From assembly GCF_033439725.1 (NCBI RefSeq), contig NW_026944386.1:558001-622000 (forward strand): a DNA stretch of 64,000 nucleotides, written 5' to 3'. A program made the position numbers and the translations under genes. Positions 1 through 12,339 of the stretch are shown here, in pieces (position 1 is the stretch's first letter; each line of letters opens with the position of its first letter). The notes under the pieces are model-generated. The model was not told where the DNA came from. It was given only the letters and a program-made list of their open reading frames with translations, and did no database searches. The DNA comes from Neurospora tetraspora (Eukaryota > Ascomycota > Sordariomycetes > Sordariales > Sordariaceae).

Positions 1-3000
1 TGCATCTGCTTCTGCGGGTGCGTTGTCCGAGGCATTTTGGGATTGTGCTTGTGCTGGAGCAGCAGGAGTGGCTGGCGCTGCTTGTTGTGAGGAAGCATTA
101 AGCGGGGAAGGGAACTGTAAGTTCACATTGTTCGCGTTTGTCCAGGGGTTGTTTGAGGTCTGTTGGGTCTGCTTGACTTGACCTTGTGTTGATGATCCTA
201 CTCCTAATTGGGTAGGAGAGATAGTTTGCCCTGACGCCTGCTGAATCGATTTTCGTTGTCGCCGCTTTTGAGCTTGGGGTTGCGAGGAAACTCCTTGACT
301 TCCCTGCTGATTGTTTGTCTGTGGGGGCTGGCTCAACGGCGATGGCTTGGCCTGGTTCATCTTCTGCACATACGGCGGCAATGGAATCGGACTATGACTT
401 TGCTTTGTGAACTGCGGCTTCGCCGGCTGTTGCGGCTGAGGCTGCTGGTTCTGAACCTGTTGCTGCTGTTGAGGCAGATGATGATGATGACCCTGTTGTG
501 CCGGAGACGAAGGGGAAAACATCTGCGGTTGAGGGCTGCCCACCATTTGTGGACTCCCCATCCAGATGTTATGACTGCCCTGGTTTTGATACTGCTGTTG
601 CCAGGGTCCTTCTTGGTACTGCTGCCTCATATCTTGGTGAGATCCGGACTGTTGCCCAACCGTAGGACCGAACATCACTGGTCCTGGAACCGAGTGACTC
701 GAGAATGGCGACGATGATGAAGGTGCACCGAATCCAGCCTCGTGCTGGTTGTAAGTGTACTGAGGTTGGACTCTTGGCTGCTGCGTAGGCTGGCCAGTGA
801 ACGAGTTCTGTTGGAGCTGACTATCGTTCGGCTGAGCAGATGCAGAGGAAGCGTCGCGTGAGTGAGCATGACTAGTCGTTGGCCTCGAGCCAGGCTCAGA
901 AACGTCCTTTCTCGTCAAGGCTTCACGAGCCTTCTTCATGAATTCTGTAAAGTTCTCCCCATAGTCGTTCGCGAAGTCAGCGTGAACGAGCTTTTTCTTC
1001 CCAGTGGTCTCATCCAGTTCAGTTACAGCCGGCTTATACGGCGAGTGGTGCTTCAACGGATCCCTAGTCTTCATTAGCTTGTGCTTTCAAAGTGTCCACC
1101 AGCAAACTCACCTGTTATTATAAACCTGGAAAAATTCGTACTTCGTTGAGACCCTCAGATCATCATCAAGACACTTAAGCAGCGACGAAGTCATTGGAGC
1201 CGGCATGATACCCTCGTCACTCAATGGCGACCAAACTCTCCGTCTGAACTGAACTTCACGGCCTGAAATTGGGCTTTCCGGAGGCCATACAATTCCGGCA
1301 AGGTCATGGATCCGGTCAATGCCAGCAAACGAAAACCTTGAAGACGCAAAGGCCTCAGGCAGGTCTTTCTTAGCGCCTGGCCTCTTCTCGGGGAGTTTGA
1401 GTTTCCTAAACTGGGATGCCTTGTACACTTTGAAGGGTCTTGACTTCTGCAGAGGTTGCGGCGGAGACGGTGGTTGAGCTGGATCTGCTGGCGGAGACGG
1501 TGATTGAGCTTCTTCATCCTGGGGCTGTTGTTGCTGTTGCTGCGGAGAGCTCTGAGCTGACCGCTGAGGTTGCAAAGGCACCTGGGGTACAGGGACAGGC
1601 GTTTGCTGAATCTGCTGAACCTGTTGCTGCTGGTGCTGAGGCGGTTGAGTTTGAACCTGCTGAACCTGTTGCTGCTGTTGCGGCGGTTGCGGTTGAACCT
1701 GTTGCGGCAAAGGAACAGGAGTCTGCTGCTGAAACTGGAAAGCCTGGGGAGGCAGCGGGACAGGGGTTTGTGGGTAATTCTGCAGGGAATAATGACGATG
1801 CTGCTGCTGCTGCTGAGGCTGTTGTTGATAGTGCTGCTGCTGCGGCGGTTGGAAGTGCTGGGATTGCTGCTGTTGCTGCTGCGGTTGAAATTGGTGTTGC
1901 GGCATTTGCTGGGGCATCTGATGTTGAGCGAAATGCTGTGGTGACATTTGCTGTTGAGGATACGGTTGGATTGGCTGCGACGGCCTACGCTGAGCATCGA
2001 ACTGCATGGGCTGAGGGCTGAACACCTGGGAAGGGTGTACCGTTTGCGGGACATTCGGTCGCAATTGTGCCTGGTAGAACGGATGGTTCTGCTGAGGCAT
2101 GTACGACGGTGACGGAAGAGGCGGTGCCGGCATAAACATGTGCGACGTATACTGGACGTTGAACTGTGTTTGTGGCTGGACAGGTTTGCGTGGCTTATAC
2201 ACATATGGCTTGTCCTGCTTTGGCGCAAAGGATAACGATGATGCCCCTGACGATACTGGCGACGCAGTGAATGTCTGCTGTTGTGCCGGGTACGTTGCCG
2301 AGAACGATTTCCTAGGTGCCGAGGCGACTTGAACAGGGTAAGCTGGAGGCGGCTTGGGTATCGTGTCCAGAAAGTTGCTCTTGGAGTTGTGCTGCTTTTT
2401 AGAGGGGTTCTCCGTGTACTGGGCTCTGGCTTCCGTAGACGTCGGTCCAAGGTAATGCCATACTTGATTCTCCTTTTCCAAATCAATCTTGACTTGCTCC
2501 TTGTTCTTGTCGGGCTCGCCAGTATGGAACTCGGCCCAGACAAATCCAGTAGAGAACTCATCACCCTTTCTCGGTATCTCCTCGACCGGGCGCTTGGCGT
2601 TGATCTCCTGCTTGGCTTTCTTCGAGGTCGGCATCGGAATGGCGTTGGGTGATGCTTTGGGCAACCTGTACTCGGACGGGTCGGCCACGAGAAGCCACTT
2701 CCACTCAACTTGAATCCTATCCCCACTCGGAATAACATCAAGCAGGAGCGTCTCCTCCTCGTGCAGGTTCTCCACCACCACACCGGCAAAAATGTTGCCC
2801 TGATAGTACTGGATCTGACAGATGTCGTTCTTTTTGAGTGCCTCTGCAGTCTTGCGCACCACCGGATCGTCTTCAAGTATAGTGCCTTCTGTTTTGCGGT
2901 CTCTTTTGACTCTGTGGAAGCGGCAGCTGAACTCAAATGCCTGCTCCTTGTATTCCGTCCCATCTTCTCCGATAACCGGCACATCACCTTCCTCCACAAA

Positions 3001-5474
3001 CACGCCAGCTGCTGCTGCGCAGGTAGCATGGTACGCCCTGGGACACTTCTTTTGCGAACATTGGAAGCAAGCACCCTTTTTGGACCGGCAGTACAGGCAC
3101 TTGAGCTCCAAGCGGGCCTTGTCGATGCCCGCCACATTCGCAATAATCTCCTGGTCGTCGACGGTCTCGATGTAGGTCTCTGGTAGATAAAGAGCACACA
3201 TCCGGTGAGCCTTGCGGCCATCGTCCGTAGGCATAATCTCCGCCCCGGGAATGTCGTTCGGACACAGACAACACGGCGGCTCGACAGGTGCCTTGAGGCG
3301 GTAGCGAGTTCTCTTTGCTTTCGCTTGTGTACCCTTGTTGTTTGCCTCCCGTTTCCTCTTCTGCCCCGCTGCTCTGACTCTCTTCCCCCCTCTTTGGTCC
3401 AAACCTGACGGCGGACTAGGCAATCCGGTATCTTGGTCTGAATCTTCCGAGTCCTCTTCTTCCTCTTCATCCTCGTCCTCTGTCACCTCGTATTCTGTCG
3501 ACTCACCGCGCAGCTTACGCTCGATTTCGTAGACATCCACCCAGACACTGTCCTGAGCTTGAGCACATTGGCACTTCTTGGCAATCTTGCCCATGGGGAG
3601 CCAGCTGTCTAACGCAAAGTTGACAGCCTCAGCGCAGTTGTAGCCCAAGTTGTAGCCAGAGTGGTAGCCATAGGGGTAAGTCACGACGAACTCGCCGGGA
3701 TAGGACACGACCTTGTTGACCGTGATGCCGTAGTGCTGCTTGAGGTGGGAAGGTGAAATCAGGAAGGACTTGTGGCGAAGGAACTGATCGCAAGCTTTGG
3801 CATCGGTTGGCCAAATATTCTTCATGGCAGCCTCGAACCGACGGGCATCCGCTTGCGAGATACTATACCATTGCTTGGGAGCACCGAAGTGGAGGAAGTT
3901 GATACTGTAAAGATCGACATCCTCCAAATGCCATGCGAAGGTCGCCTTCCACATACCCAGGTATAGATACGCCGTGTTGACGCCAGGAACCTTTGTACCA
4001 AGAACATCCAACAGGTTGGGAAGTTTGTTGAGATTCCAATTCTCGGTCGACTCGTCAAACAAGGTTCCGGGGAGATCGGCACCGTATAGCGGAGGGGCAT
4101 ATGTCAAAGTCTTCCAGTATATCCTTTCCAGCTCTTCGCAACGCTCGGGTGTGAACTCGGACACGTCCATACGGTAATCCCAGTTCTTGAAAGCCGCCTC
4201 GTCGATCATGGCCGACCCTTCCCGACGAATGTACTTGCGCCGTGCCGATGTCGATTGCATCTTGGGCTTGCTTTGCCTGCTAAAGCCCATTCGGCCAACT
4301 CTGGGAGTGCTCTCTTCTTCCTCGCAAGCTTCGTCCTTAATATCCTCCTCCTCAATCGACTCAAGTGGTTTGTCTTGGTCTTCGGGCGGTGGTGACACGG
4401 GAGTTATGGGGGGATCGTCGGTTTCATCCGCAGCGGCCTTTGCCGATCCTCGCGTAAGCCTGCCTTTTCGTTTTCCTTTTGTAGTTGCCGTTGTCTTGGT
4501 GGATGTGGTAGCGTTCGCAGCCGCAGCAGCGCGGCTTCGAGCAGCGGGCTTGTTCTTTTCGGCATTGGCTCGTCGCTCGCCTCGTCGCGCAGGGGGCTGG
4601 TGTTCGCTCTGTTCGCAAAGCTGACGCCATTGGGGTAGGTTGTAGGATCGCTGATGGAGAATGTTGACCTGGCGATAGGTTCCGTTCTGGCCCATAATCT
4701 CCTGCTTGATTGGTTCGCGAACACGGACCTGCTTGACCAGTTCGTCCCGTGGCGGCAGCGCGCTCTTCCATTCCTCGGGAGGGACGATCTTGATGATGCC
4801 GGATTTCATGCCATATTTGTCTACCTTTTCCATCTGCACTCCCCCGAGAAATCAATTCAGTCAGCGAGACCTGGTGTCATAGCACAGGAAGAAGACAAAC
4901 ATACAAAGAGTTTGAAATCTTGAAACTGCTTCATGGTTGGCTTGAAAACAGGAACATTGTTCTCATATCTATCCGGCAAGATGTCGCCAATGTCCTCACT
5001 TGGAGACATTGGGGTGGTCGCAGACGCTGCCCCGGTTTCTGGCTGTTGCGAGTGTGAAGTTGCCTCTTTTCTTTCGCCTTCTTGTTCCTCCTTGATCTGT
5101 GTACTTTTTCCCGTGGCCGTGGCGGCAGGCTCATGCTCATGCGAGACGCTCGGCTCAGGCTGCTGATGTCCGGTTTTCGAATCAGGCAGAGGGTCGGAGC
5201 CGAGGTCGAGATCGAACGTAAGGTCTTGGTCGAGTTTGTCGGCAACGTCGTCATCTAGATCGCTGAGCTCGGAATCGGAAGCCTCGTCGGGGTTCATGGC
5301 CTTGTCGCTTTCGGGTGGCGATCGCAGACCCATGGGCGTGGAAGCGTCTTGGTCGGCGTCGGCGTCGGCGTCGGTCATGATAGCATCCGGACTGCTGTGG
5401 GCGACGAGGTCCTGGGCGACGTCTTGGGCGACGGGGTGGTCTGGCGCCGCAGCGCCATTCGCTTGGGTGGACAT
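1..5474 (-). CDS. KDM4/JMJD2-type histone lysine demethylase (JmjN-JmjC-PHD-Tudor), 3' end beyond window
   Basis: Exons read as 5474-4905, 4833-1112 and 1063-<1; introns of 71 and 48 nt have GTATGT...CAG and GTGAGT...TAG ends and keep frame. The last exon stays open to the window edge, so the C-terminus is missing. Seen: an acidic N-terminus, JmjN (about residues 178-230, split by intron 1: VPVFKPTMKQFQDF then GIIKIVPPEEW), JmjC with the iron ligands in WHLEDVDLYS near residue 490 and a later GYHSGYNLGYNCAEAVNFA, a Cys/His-rich extended PHD (starting CCLCPNDIPGAEI, about 705-820), a Tudor-like segment (about 850-905), then long Gln/Pro-rich tracts. Known of the family: Fe(II)/2-oxoglutarate dioxygenases removing methyl groups from H3K9 or H3K36 (Rph1/Gis1, JMJD2). 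All three iron ligands are present, so activity is expected. Which mark it erases is inference. The start is the first ATG of the frame (MSTQANGAA). Confidence 0.9.
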
Positions 5475-6705
5475 GATACGGGGCACTACATGCGTCCAGG
5501 CTTTGCGATTTGCGCGATGATGACGAGGTCGAATGCTGGGACGGGGCGTGCGTGCCGTGTGCGGATAGTCGGTTGGGAAACGGGACGAAAGCAAGGCTTG
5601 GTGAAGCCAGCCAGGTCTGCCACTCCCAGGGCGAAGGAGGGCTCGTGGGTACGGTAGAGACAGGCTCAGGCGAGAGGTCGGGTCAGTACCGGTACCCGTC
5701 GTGATGCTAGGTGTTGCGTGATGCGTGATGCGGCTTCTTGCTTCGGTTTCTGTTTTGGAGCAGCAGCAAGGGAATGCGCCTGGCAGGCAGGATAATCGAA
5801 CAACCTGAACGGTGGTAGGTGCTAGGTTCAAGGGCTTGGTAGCAGAGGAACCGCAGTGTAGGTTGTTCGATAAGATCGATTGATGGCACTTGTGCCGTGA
5901 CCGGGCCGATGTTTTCAGTCTTGTTTTGTAACTGCTTCTAACTGAACGTGTTGACGGGCAGACTACTAGGAACCTTGAAGCGACGCAGTGACCAAGCAGG
6001 AGCAAGCGTTACGGCAGGTGGTTGGTTGGAATGGATGGCAGCAGCAGTGAGTGGTAAAAGTTTAGGTTGGGGACGGCAAGCAAAGGCACTTGTTGATGGG
6101 TCGATCTGCTTGGAATCTGGGCTGATCAATTGACGATCGGGTTAACAGTTAGACCTGCCATCCAAAAGGGCAGAAAAAGCAGGCTTTGGAGGTTGCCACC
6201 AGGCACAATTCACTAACATCGGCTAACAGGGCAAATTCAATGATAACACAATGGGATAATGCGATAGTGATAGTGATCGGATATAGAAGTCGCAATGGGC
6301 GCTTCCCTCGCTTGTTTGCCTGTAGGGTTGTTGGAGGGAAGGAAAGGGTTATGTGAGACATTGTGGATTGCATTCAGGTGGAGGTTGTTGCCCGATGACT
6401 CTTTTTCCTCATCTTGTACGGTCCCTGCCGCTACGGATTGGATTGTATAAACCACGGGCACCAGCCAACCTCTTGTCAACAGTTTTGTTCGATGGCTCCT
6501 GCGAACACCAAAGCAATGTTCAGATCTTTTTCCTACGACGAAATAGTGCAACAGGGACATTAAAGTCGTGCAACCCTTTGGTGATTCACCCTCAATTGGT
6601 CGCCTCTTCACGATCTTGGAATTGGATCACGGAGACGGAGCCCTGCGACTGCCGAGAGCGATGGACCCGGCTGGAATCTTGACTTTGCCCTGCCAGATGC
6701 CCGGA
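5475..6705. other. Upstream region of the demethylase gene, no gene seen
   Basis: No convincing coding sequence. The segment must hold the 5' UTR and promoter of the demethylase gene, which is transcribed leftward. Short open frames here lack recognisable domains and are probably chance. Confidence 0.5.
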
Positions 6706-6765
6706 ATCCGTGCACACGTAGTCCCATTGCCGTCCGCACGTAGTCCCCCCCCCCCCCACTTTTTT
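6706..6765 (+). repeat. Left terminal inverted repeat of the 6.7-kb element
   Basis: Pairs with 7212-7267 on the opposite strand. Contains CACGTAGTCCC twice and a 13-base C run at 6745-6757. Confidence 0.85.
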
Positions 6766-7038
6766 GCGCGCAGCCATGCCGCGCAATAACTTACAACGCG
6801 CATCACCAAATCCGCGTTATTTTGAAGTCATTCAGAGTCTCCAATCTGGTCAATTGGCTAAGGTACTATTGAGGTTATCAGAATTTCTGGAATTGGTGTC
6901 GCCTTTTGCTGCCATCTTGACGAAGAATTGGACAAGTGGGATGCGCTTCTCGACAAACTGGACAAGGGAGAGCAGGTCTACGATCCATCTGAGGACCAAC
7001 AGACTAAGAAGCGAAAGCGTCGTAACAACGATCCCATT

Positions 7039-7121
7039 GACAGTGATAGTGACAGTGATAGCGATAGCGATATCGATATCGACATCGACATCGACATCGA
7101 CAGCGACGGAGATGGCGATAG
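7039..7121 (+). repeat. GA(T/C)-rich triplet/hexamer microsatellite
   Basis: Imperfect run of GACAGTGATAGT-, GATATC- and GACATC-type units inside the inverted-repeat element. In the open frame it reads as an Asp/Ser then Asp/Ile alternation. Confidence 0.8.
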
Positions 7122-7211
7122 CTTCAAGTCAGAGGGCGCGCGCGAATGCACTTAGTTGGCGATGTGAAGTTAACGGGCGTAGTTGGGAGCCAAAGATTGG
7201 CTGCACACCCT

Positions 7212-7267
7212 AAAAAGTGGGGGGGGGGACTACGTGCGGACGGAAATGGGACTACGTGTGCACGGAT
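7212..7267 (-). repeat. Right terminal inverted repeat of the 6.7-kb element
   Basis: Inverted copy of 6706-6765. The homopolymer is 10 G at 7219-7228, three shorter than the left arm. Confidence 0.85.
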
Positions 7268-7700
7268 TTCGCCAGATGCCAGATGCGATCAAACTTGCAT
7301 CTGGGACTGGCTCCAGCTGGGCTTGCGCGGCTGCGTGGAAACAACCAATGAGAGGGAAGAATTCCGACAGGTGGCAAAATCTGCACTTTACCAAATGCAG
7401 CGAAGATGGGCAAAAGAGAATACCGCAAACAAGCGAATTTCACGTGACTTCGGTTATCGTCGCCGTTAAGTCACTCCAGTCGGTGATCCACTCCCAAAAC
7501 GTCACCGTCTGTCACTTTGTGTGGCTTTTTTTCTGACAGTTCTTTTTGTGGCTTTTGGTTTCTATCGGCCCGTTGTTGTGGGATCGAAACGGTCCTTTTG
7601 AAATCCGGCAGTGAGATAATTCTTGAAACTTGTCACGTTGTCTGTCGGATGAGGTACAATGCAAAGTATGAAGAAGCACTGGAAGTATCGGAAGAACTTG
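7268..7700. other. Spacer between the two inverted-repeat elements
   Basis: About 430 bp with no recognisable gene, RNA or repeat. Confidence 0.5.
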
Positions 7701-8108
7701 GGGCCCGTTTGGTTCATCCAGCTGTTTTTTCTTTTGTATGTGAAATCGACCCCTGCAAATCAGCAAGTTGATTTATGCAGGAAGTTGGGGGTCAGTTTGC
7801 CTATTTAACCCAGCTTGGCTGCGTCAAGAAGTATCGCGCTAAGGCAGGCAGCCCAAGAGGGGAATTAGTAGGCCCATTTTGGCCAATTCTGCTGTTTTCT
7901 ATCTTCATGGGGGTGACCATGAAGATAGGTGCATTTTGCTGTTTGCGACCGACAGCGCCAATCATAACCCCGGTTACAACAACGCGTCTTTTAGCCCACG
8001 CCTTTGCTTGGCGAGCCTGGTACAAAGCAGTGGCTTTCTAGCTGCATTTTCCGCTTTGTACCCCAAATCAGCACGTTTAAAAAACAGCTGGATGAACCAA
8101 ACGGGGCC
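7701..8108. mobile_element. MITE-like element, 408 bp, 30-bp terminal inverted repeats beginning GGGCCCGTTTGG
   Basis: Inverted repeats at 7701-7730 and 8079-8108 match over 30 bp apart from one position near the very end (GGGCCC against GGCCCC). Inner arms also share short AT-rich similarity. There is no coding capacity. A perfect 12-bp stem (CTATCTTCATGG, 7899-7910 with 7917-7928) with a 6-nt loop sits near the centre. Flanks are TTG on the left and TTA on the right, which could be a decayed 3-bp TTA target duplication as made by PIF/Harbinger elements. That family assignment is inference from the end sequence and flank only. Confidence 0.7.
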
Positions 8109-9649
8109 TTAAACTCCTGCTGGAAACACTCTCCGGTGTGGGTGTGGCCCGATGGAGGCTTTGATACACTGGTCCGAGCTGTCTTCTGCGAGGCTAGACA
8201 TGTATCGTATTTGTGCATAGGCTTGACATGCACATGTGAAGCTATTCACAAGTACATATATGTGTGTTTGAAGGTAGGCAGTTGTCACGTGGTTCACTTG
8301 GAAATACGCCAGGAAAATGCAATGGCGAGTTGCGAACCAGGGACGACCTGAGTTGTGCGTGACTTCATAGGGCTGAAAAGGCTTTGATGGATGGCATGGT
8401 CCGTTCGTCTGAGCCGCCAGTCGCTGTCACCAATCTCTTTATTAATTTGCTGCCGACCTCGTCTCACTCATCACCCACCGACTGTCCTTGCATATGCATA
8501 GTCAGTCTTCCATCCCGTCCCATTGCAAAAAAAGCACCTTTAAAATGTCCAACGTCGAATGTTGATCTGTCATGTCATGTCAAAGTCACGAATCTCCACC
8601 TGCCAATTCAGCCCTCTAAGTTTACTATGGTGTTGTGGGTAAGTTAAACCCGTGGGTCAGGTCGTTGAACACACAGTGCCCACGAAGCTTTGGCTGTGGT
8701 GGTCCGTGCAAGGTACCTGACAGGGAGGTAAAACTTTTGCTCGCAACCACAGTAGTGTAGGTCCACGATCCGCGACCCGCGATCCACGATCCGGGGTCCG
8801 TCACGCCTCGGCCTCGGGCCACGCGAACGGCGGCACGATACCGAACAACCTATGGGATGACTGGATCTCTGGGTTCGGTGAGCTGAGCCTCAGCACAGCA
8901 ACCTTGACGAGTTGACGTGCTTTGCTGTGCCGAACCAGTGACCAGTGGCCAGTGACAGCTCATTCTCAGTCAGTCAGGGTCCGTCAGCCCCAGGCCCCCA
9001 GCAATCCCCGCTTTGGCTTGACTCGGACGCGGACTGGATCTCGAATTCTTCGCCGCGAACACATGGCGCACTTGGCGTCCCATCTCTGACAGGTGAGACA
9101 GCAGGTGGTCAAGATGCTTATCATCATACAGCCGCCGAGTCAACCCCACCAGGGCCGTGATCTTCAGGAGCCAGGAACTGAAACACAAATGTGCCTTTGG
9201 CGTGTAACCCGCAGACAACAGGTTTGACATATGTATGCTGGGTTCCTGGTTAGGGTTGTCGGCGACATGTAGGAACAGACAACTTCACCTTGATTGAACG
9301 GCACAAGGCTCGGTGATGCTCACTATCGACCCCGCAAATCGACGGGCGGCGACCTACAGTCGACCTCTGCCGCGGATAATCTGGTCCGGCAGCGTTCTCA
9401 TTCGTATATATCCCCTGTGCCTCAACGGACACTCCCTTCTTGTGAGCTCCTCCTCTACATTGAGAACATTTACAGTAGTCCGAAAGAGAGGGGGGGCGGA
9501 TAGCGTCAAAAATGAATCCATAACATGATACCAACCCCGCCATATGACCTATGTACAAACTAGCAAAAGGAAAAAAAGTGTGCCAAGAAGTTCAGTTGAA
9601 AAAGACAAAAACCAGAAAAAGATCTACCCCACCTCTTTTCACCCTCTCA
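8109..9649. other. Intergenic region, downstream of the phosphatase gene
   Basis: No gene recognised. At 8760-8800 there is a short cluster of GATCCGCGA/GATCCACGA-like repeats. The right end is the 3' UTR side of the leftward phosphatase gene. Confidence 0.5.
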
Positions 9650-11660
9650 TCAAGACCTGGAACCACTGGGGAAGGGGAGGTGACCAGCTCCTAGCAGACC
9701 TGTGAGCTCAAATAATATGGGAATCGTGTCAACTGCTAGGTATCCGATGCCTGTGTAACCATGTCAGTATCACTTCAGGAGACAGCAAAATGCCAAAGAG
9801 GGGTAGTAGTAAAAACTTACCAGCATAAACAACCAACTTGGTCACCACCTCCACATCATACCTCACTCTCGGCCTCGTCAGCTTCGAGAAAATCTCCTTC
9901 TCGCCCAACTCATCCCTCTGGCCCAGATAGAGCTCCGGCTCCTCCACGGCCGACGAGTTTGGGCTCAAGCTACCCGTGCTCTCAACCACTACCTGCCCCT
10001 GACCCATCTGCCTCTCATACTTCTCAAAGCCCGACGAGTGCGCCTGATCAACCACCGACTCCTCCCCATCAGCGCCCTCAGCAGCACTATGAACCTGCCT
10101 CAGCCCGGATCCCTTCTCGCTACTCAAACTCTCTCTCCTCTTCCTCTCACGATACGCCAGCGTCTCATACGCATCCGCCGCGCTCTGGGGTCCAATGCTA
10201 ACTGCGCGACCGCGCCCGGGGCCACGGATGCTGCGCATCATCCTGGGGATGTCGCTCATATTGGGAAGGACCTCGTCGTCGCGCAGGTTGAGCGGGACGT
10301 CCTTGTACTCGGTAGCGGGCATGAAGAAGCGGCGGGGGAGTGAGAGGCCGTGGGTCTCGATGACGCGGAAGAGGCGAGGCAGGACTTTGAGGAGTGTGGG
10401 CTTCATTACTTCGCGCCAGGCAAAGATGATGAGCACACCGAGGATGAGACGAATAATAATTACCGGCCAACCCAAAGCCGAGAGGTCGAAGAGGGCGTTG
10501 GGCCCGTTGTAGATGTGATCCCACCTCGACCGCGCAAAGTGCCAGGTACCGAGCTCGAGACCGACGACGACACCGGCGAAGGAGACGGAATCGTCGAAGC
10601 AGGGGCAATCATCGGCCGGCTCGGGGTGGATGCGCACGAGGATAAGGATGGTTATGGCGAATAGTATGGGGACGACATAGTCGCTGGCGTACAGCCAGTC
10701 TTGGAAGGGCGGGCCGTAGTAGAACTCGATGTAGGAGATGGCGGCGCCCATGATGGAACCGATGATAACGTCGAGGAAGCCGTGCATGCCGCAGTAGAGA
10801 CGGCCGAAGACGATGGAGAAGGCGTAGAAGTAAGCGAGCAGCTCGAGCGCGAAGGTCGTGCTGGGCGAGAAAGTGTTTTTGTCGCTGTGGAGGACGAGGA
10901 TTGAGTAGACGGTTACGGAGACGGCGTTGGCGGAGTGTGTAGATGGGAAACCGTATTCGAGCGCGGCGGAACCGGACATGGTGATTCGGTGGAGAGGAGG
11001 GGAGAGCGGTCGCGGGAGGGAGAGCATATCTTTGACGAAGCCGGTCCAGAAGACGCCGGCGGCGAGGATGTGGACAAGGCTACGTATGGCGCATTGTCAG
11101 CTTGGATCTTTAGGGATTCCCAACGGTCCATGGTGAAGGACATACCCTTTGCCAAAGCTGGAGAAACTGCACCAGAAGAGAACTGGTAGACCGATCATGA
11201 AGAAGGTGTGTGTTCCGAGGTTGGCCGTGATGGCAAAGTATCTATCCAACGCTGGTGTCCGCATCTTTTCCTGGAGCATAGCTAGGTATGGAGTCTCCCA
11301 GCGGATGAGAGGGAGTAATCGTTGTCGTAGGTTGTATCGCCATTTTGGAAGCCTTCTCTGGTCTAGTCACCGTGGTCAGCTCGAGGCTCGAAGACATTGG
11401 AACGCGACCAAAAGTGTAAGACAGGCAAGACATGGCGGGGTTGGAGGGGCACAATGTTGCTCGAGACCGTATGGGTGAGATCAGATGACCCAAGGGTTCC
11501 AACGGCAACACAAAGCCAGCTTGTACATACAATGATCTAAGCTCTTCAACCCCGCGTCGACGACGCCATTCTGGACGGGTTTCCCGTTGACGGTAACCCG
11601 CGGCGGGGCAGTATCGGAGAGCTCTGCGCCGGAGCTAGAGCCATGGTTGTGTGAACCCAT
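9650..11660 (-). CDS. Long-chain base-1-phosphate phosphatase (LCB3/SGPP type, PAP2 superfamily)
   Basis: Four exons: 11660-11531, 11362-11146, 11079-9821, 9750-9650 (568 codons plus stop). All introns are GT...AG and in register. The protein carries the three PAP2 phosphatase motifs: K-x6-RP as KDMLSLPRP, the core YGFPSTHSAN, and R-x5-H-x3-D in GRLYCGMHGFLD. Several hydrophobic membrane spans follow, and a conserved tail beginning AGIGYLAVDTIP lies in the last exon. Known of the family: dephosphorylation of phytosphingosine- or dihydrosphingosine-1-phosphate in the ER membrane, returning free long-chain base to ceramide synthesis. A soluble Ser/Glu-rich loop (about residues 330-450) with possible phosphorylation sites lies between membrane segments. 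It is head-to-head with ALG2, sharing a 679-bp intergenic region. Confidence 0.9.
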
Positions 11661-12339
11661 GGGTGAGGGTTGGAACTGTTGTTCTTATGGCGTTGGTGTT
11701 GAACTCGTAGTCATCAATGTCGATTCGAATAAGTCGTCTGGGGTTTTGGTTGTTCGAGTTGTCGAACCGAGGCAAAGTGGATGTTGGTGTCAGCAACAGG
11801 AACAAGATCAAAACGTGTATGCGACCCTGGCTGACAACTTTAGGACATTGGATCAAAGTCTCGATCAATCCAAAATCTCTCGATCTGAATGGACTTTAAA
11901 CGGAACCAGCTGGTCGTCATGCAACAAAGATCCAAACAAGGAAAAGTCAAAAGTCAACAAATGCCAAATCACATTTCTCTTCCTTCACAAAGCGTGTCGC
12001 GGTTTTGGACCCTTGCAATTGATGGACCTCGATCTCGCCGGCGTTTCGTCAGAATGGGATTGGTTCCTGATCTTTGCTCTGCGACATCATGAAATTATTA
12101 CCTAATTGCGGGTAGCACCAAGCCCGCCATCCCCTGCATCTCTCTTCATTATGTAACCCAACGGTCTTAACACGTCGTAACCCGTGAAGCAAGCATTGCT
12201 GTTAGTGCACCCTGGTATTATCATTGCCTGCCGGGACAGGCTCCCTATCACTATCAATGACATCGCATCTCCAAAGGAGAGGGACACGTCCATTGCACAA
12301 ACACTCCGTCAAGACACTTTGCGACATTCACATGTCAAG
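11661..12339. promoter_or_regulatory. Shared divergent promoter region of the phosphatase and ALG2 genes
   Basis: 679 bp between two divergent start codons, so it must contain both promoters and 5' UTRs. I see no clear TATA box or known operator. Confidence 0.5.

Larger units (their letters stand above)
6706..7267. mobile_element. Non-autonomous DNA-transposon-like element with ~58-bp terminal inverted repeats
   Basis: Near-perfect inverted repeats lie at 6706-6765 and 7212-7267. Each reads inward from ATCCGTGCACACGTAGTCCC and ends in a C homopolymer (13 C on the left, 10 on the right) followed by ACTTTTT. The arms differ by one substitution plus C-run length. Each arm carries the motif CACGTAGTCCC twice about 21 nt apart, as expected of subterminal transposase-binding repeats (inference). 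The 446-bp interior has no transposase. It holds an open frame on + (6928-7155) rich in Lys/Arg then Asp/Ser, ending in a GATNNC hexamer repeat. The termini and target duplication are not certain. Confidence 0.7.

Noticed and set aside
1440-2021. Long + strand frame of Ala/Val/Glu-rich sequence
   Set aside because: It is the antisense of the Gln-rich C-terminal part of the demethylase; composition is dictated by the CAG/CAA tracts.
1221-3470. 749-codon minus-strand frame rich in Arg and Ser
   Set aside because: An overlapping shifted frame of the demethylase exon; it has no domain, whereas the other frame carries JmjC, PHD and Tudor motifs.
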